A DNA stretch of 7,569 bases, from the NCBI GenBank assembly GCA_013202185.1, contig JABMSA010000673.1, positions 1 to 7,569 of the forward strand, read 5' to 3'. A program made the position numbers and the translations under genes. The notes beneath the pieces are model-generated. The model did not search any database. It saw only the letters and a list, made by a program, of their open reading frames with translations, and had not been told where the DNA came from. Below are positions 5,777 through 7,569 of this stretch, one piece after another (the first letter of the stretch is position 1; the number at the start of each line of letters is the position of its first letter). Origin of the DNA: Planctomycetota bacterium. GTDB lineage: Bacteria; Planctomycetota; PUPC01; JABMSA01.

Positions 5777-7569
5777 GTGCAAAAGCAACACAGCGGCCGT
5801 TACAGCGCACTGCTTGGCCTGCTCGAGGGTGTCGCCCGGCACCTGAAGGCCGTTCGCCTGGCCGAGCGGACCCTCCTGCTGGCGTGCGTGGCGCTCGGCG
5901 TGCCGGTGGCGGCCGTGCTTTGCGAGCTGACCTTTCACCCGACCGTTCCCGCCATTGCTTCCGCTTTCCATCTGATGCTGTGGGCCGTCTACGCGGCAGG
6001 GGTGGCTGCGTGCCTGGTGCTTGTCGCCGGGGTACTGCGCCGCAGGCTGTCGCACGAGCAGGTGGCAGTCCATATCGAAGGCAAGTTTCCCCAACTCCGG
6101 AATTCGCTCATCAACAGCGTTCAGCTCGGCAAGGACGACCTCGCCGTCAGCCCGGTGCTCGTCGAGCGGGTCATCGCCGACACCCTCCGCGAAAGCAAAG
6201 CTTTCCGGCTGAATGAATCCGTGAACAAGCGCCGGCTGGCCCGAACCGGCGGCGCTTCGTTTTTCTGCGCGGCCGTATTCGCGCTGCTCTTGCTCGGCGC
6301 ATCGTACAACGAGCGCCTTGCCAACGCGATCGAGAGGCTGCTCAATCCGTTCCACTACACGCCCGTCGTCGGGAGCGTGAAGATCGTAAGCGTCGAGCCC
6401 GGCGACACACGGATCTTCCACGGCGAAGACCTTGCAGTATCCGCCACCTTCCAAACCGCCAAAAAAGACATCGATGGCCTGATACTATACGCGCCTGACC
6501 ACAAGGCGGACCCCACAGCAAGGCAAATGAGTCCCGTCGCCGACGATAAACTTGCGTACTGCATCAAGGACGTCCGGTCGCCATTCGAATACCGGCTGAA
6601 GATAGGCGACAGCGAAACGCGCTGGTTCAGCGTGACGGTTGCCAGCCGGCCGGCCGTCGAGCGACTCGACATCGCCTATCGCTTTCCATCCTACACCGGG
6701 ATGGCCGACGTGCTCGAGGAAGATGCGCGCGGCGACATACGCGCCGTCGTCGGCACCATTGCCACCGTCAGGGTCGCCTCGACCAAGGACATCGCGAAGG
6801 GGCACGTCCTTCTCGGCGGCGATACGATCCTGCCCCTCGAGCCCGACGCCGAAAACCCACCTTTCGGCAGCGCGAGCATCACCATCAAGAATGATTCATT
6901 TTACTCGATTCGCATCGAGGATTCCGACGGCTACGCCAACAAGGATCCCATCTCGCGCACGATCACGGCCCTGCCCGACCGCAAGCCGGTGATCAGATTC
7001 ACGCACGATCGAAAGGAAATCACCGCCGCACCGGGCGACACCCTGAAGCTTGCGCTCCGCGCCGCCGACGATTACGGGCTCAGCGAGGTCGCGATATTCT
7101 TTCAGGACGCCGAGGATGCACCAATACGAAGGCTGCGCGACTGGCCCGGGCTGCGCCGAAAGGAATTCGCGGCGACACACGACTGGCACCTCGACGCGCG
7201 CAAGTACGGACCGGGCACGAAGATCACTTACTATGCCGAAGCGACCGACAACGCAGTGCCCGCGTCCGGCAGAGCGGCCACCCCCAAATACACGATCAAG
7301 ATCGAAGATCCCGCCCGGAAGATCGCCTCGAGGCAGAAGGCGCTGGGCGACTGGGAACGCCGCCTCACCGAAATCCTCAAGGCCCAGCGGATGGCCCGGG
7401 CCGAAGCCGCCGACGCCCGGGCCCTCGCCCTCGATGCACGCCGCGAAGCCGGAGCAGACCTCAAGCTCAAGCAGGCGGCCATCCGTCAGTACACAATCGC
7501 CCTCGCCGAGAAGATCGATCCGGCCGGGAGCCTCACGCGCCGCGTGAAGGAAGTGCTGTTCTATCTCAC
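5777..7569 (+). CDS. DUF4175-like membrane protein, 3' end cut by window
   Basis: A frame of 597 codons runs open from the GTG at 5777 to the right edge. Three membrane segments are likely, at residues about 32-51, 59-87 and 160-177. Between them a cytoplasmic part holds HIEGKFPQLRNSLINSVQL, typical of the family. A large region outside the membrane follows. YRFPSYTGM (301-309) with GDIRAVVGT (319-327) is the hallmark I recognise for DUF4175 of planctomycetes, and Ig-like strands follow (DDYGLSEVAIFF, 431-442). Residues about 515-580 are charged and alanine-rich and probably form a coiled coil. Full-length relatives are usually longer, so several hundred residues may be missing. The biochemical role is unknown. 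It follows the DUF4159-like gene on the same strand after 367 bases with no clear terminator, so co-transcription is possible. Confidence 0.85.
   Translation, partial: MQKQHSGRYSALLGLLEGVARHLKAVRLAERTLLLACVALGVPVAAVLCELTFHPTVPAIASAFHLMLWAVYAAGVAACLVLVAGVLRRRLSHEQVAVHIEGKFPQLRNSLINSVQLGKDDLAVSPVLVERVIADTLRESKAFRLNESVNKRRLARTGGASFFCAAVFALLLLGASYNERLANAIERLLNPFHYTPVVGSVKIVSVEPGDTRIFHGEDLAVSATFQTAKKDIDGLILYAPDHKADPTARQMSPVADDKLAYCIKDVRSPFEYRLKIGDSETRWFSVTVASRPAVERLDIAYRFPSYTGMADVLEEDARGDIRAVVGTIATVRVASTKDIAKGHVLLGGDTILPLEPDAENPPFGSASITIKNDSFYSIRIEDSDGYANKDPISRTITALPDRKPVIRFTHDRKEITAAPGDTLKLALRAADDYGLSEVAIFFQDAEDAPIRRLRDWPGLRRKEFAATHDWHLDARKYGPGTKITYYAEATDNAVPASGRAATPKYTIKIEDPARKIASRQKALGDWERRLTEILKAQRMARAEAADARALALDARREAGADLKLKQAAIRQYTIALAEKIDPAGSLTRRVKEVLFYL

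Noticed and set aside
5684..6454. 256-codon minus-strand frame over the start of the DUF4175-like gene
   Set aside because: Its N-terminal region is antisense to the coding frame of the DUF4175-like gene, and its C-terminus is the spurious NHGDTEHTE repeat.

Overview
The window looks like chromosomal DNA of a GC-rich bacterium, most likely a planctomycete or a close relative. This is inferred from a DUF4159-type gene followed by a DUF4175-type gene, a secreted CBM9-like/FlgD-Ig-like/beta-propeller protein of a kind common in that phylum, and small dispersed G-rich repeats between genes. No rRNA, tRNA, transposase, CRISPR array or phage gene was seen.

Layout: positions 1-2585 (minus) hold a large secreted multidomain protein that runs off the left edge (861 codons visible). 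Its start has a strong Shine-Dalgarno site and a plausible sigma-70 promoter (2662-2690). Behind that promoter is a convincing intrinsic terminator (2776-2820) that ends the transcript of a small PilZ-domain gene (2859-3266, minus). A divergent, gene-poor region of about 630 bases (3267-3897) separates the minus-strand genes from two plus-strand genes. It carries a near-consensus sigma-54 (-24/-12) site facing the PilZ gene, an inverted repeat at activator distance, and a perfect TTGACA-N17-TATAAT promoter with an extended -10 facing the plus-strand genes. The plus strand then has a secreted protein made of two tandem DUF4159-like domains (3898-5409). A 367-base spacer full of repeats follows: an octamer array interleaved with a duplicated core, a G-quadruplex motif touching the stop codon, a GC hairpin and an HGDTEHTE-type dispersed repeat. 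Last is a membrane-anchored DUF4175-like protein (5777 to the right edge, 597 codons visible).

How they may work together: DUF4159 and DUF4175 proteins are often found with MoxR ATPases, DUF58 and von Willebrand (Bat-like) proteins in planctomycetes, so the plus-strand pair is probably one arm of such an envelope-associated locus. The other members are not in this window and would have to lie to the right. The PilZ protein suggests a local link to cyclic-di-GMP signalling, although its second ligand motif is degenerate. The big minus-strand protein is probably an independent secreted protein. The two genes that run off the edges were read by translating the sequence manually, and each stays open without a stop over its whole visible length. 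No database search was possible, so family names rest on recognised motifs.
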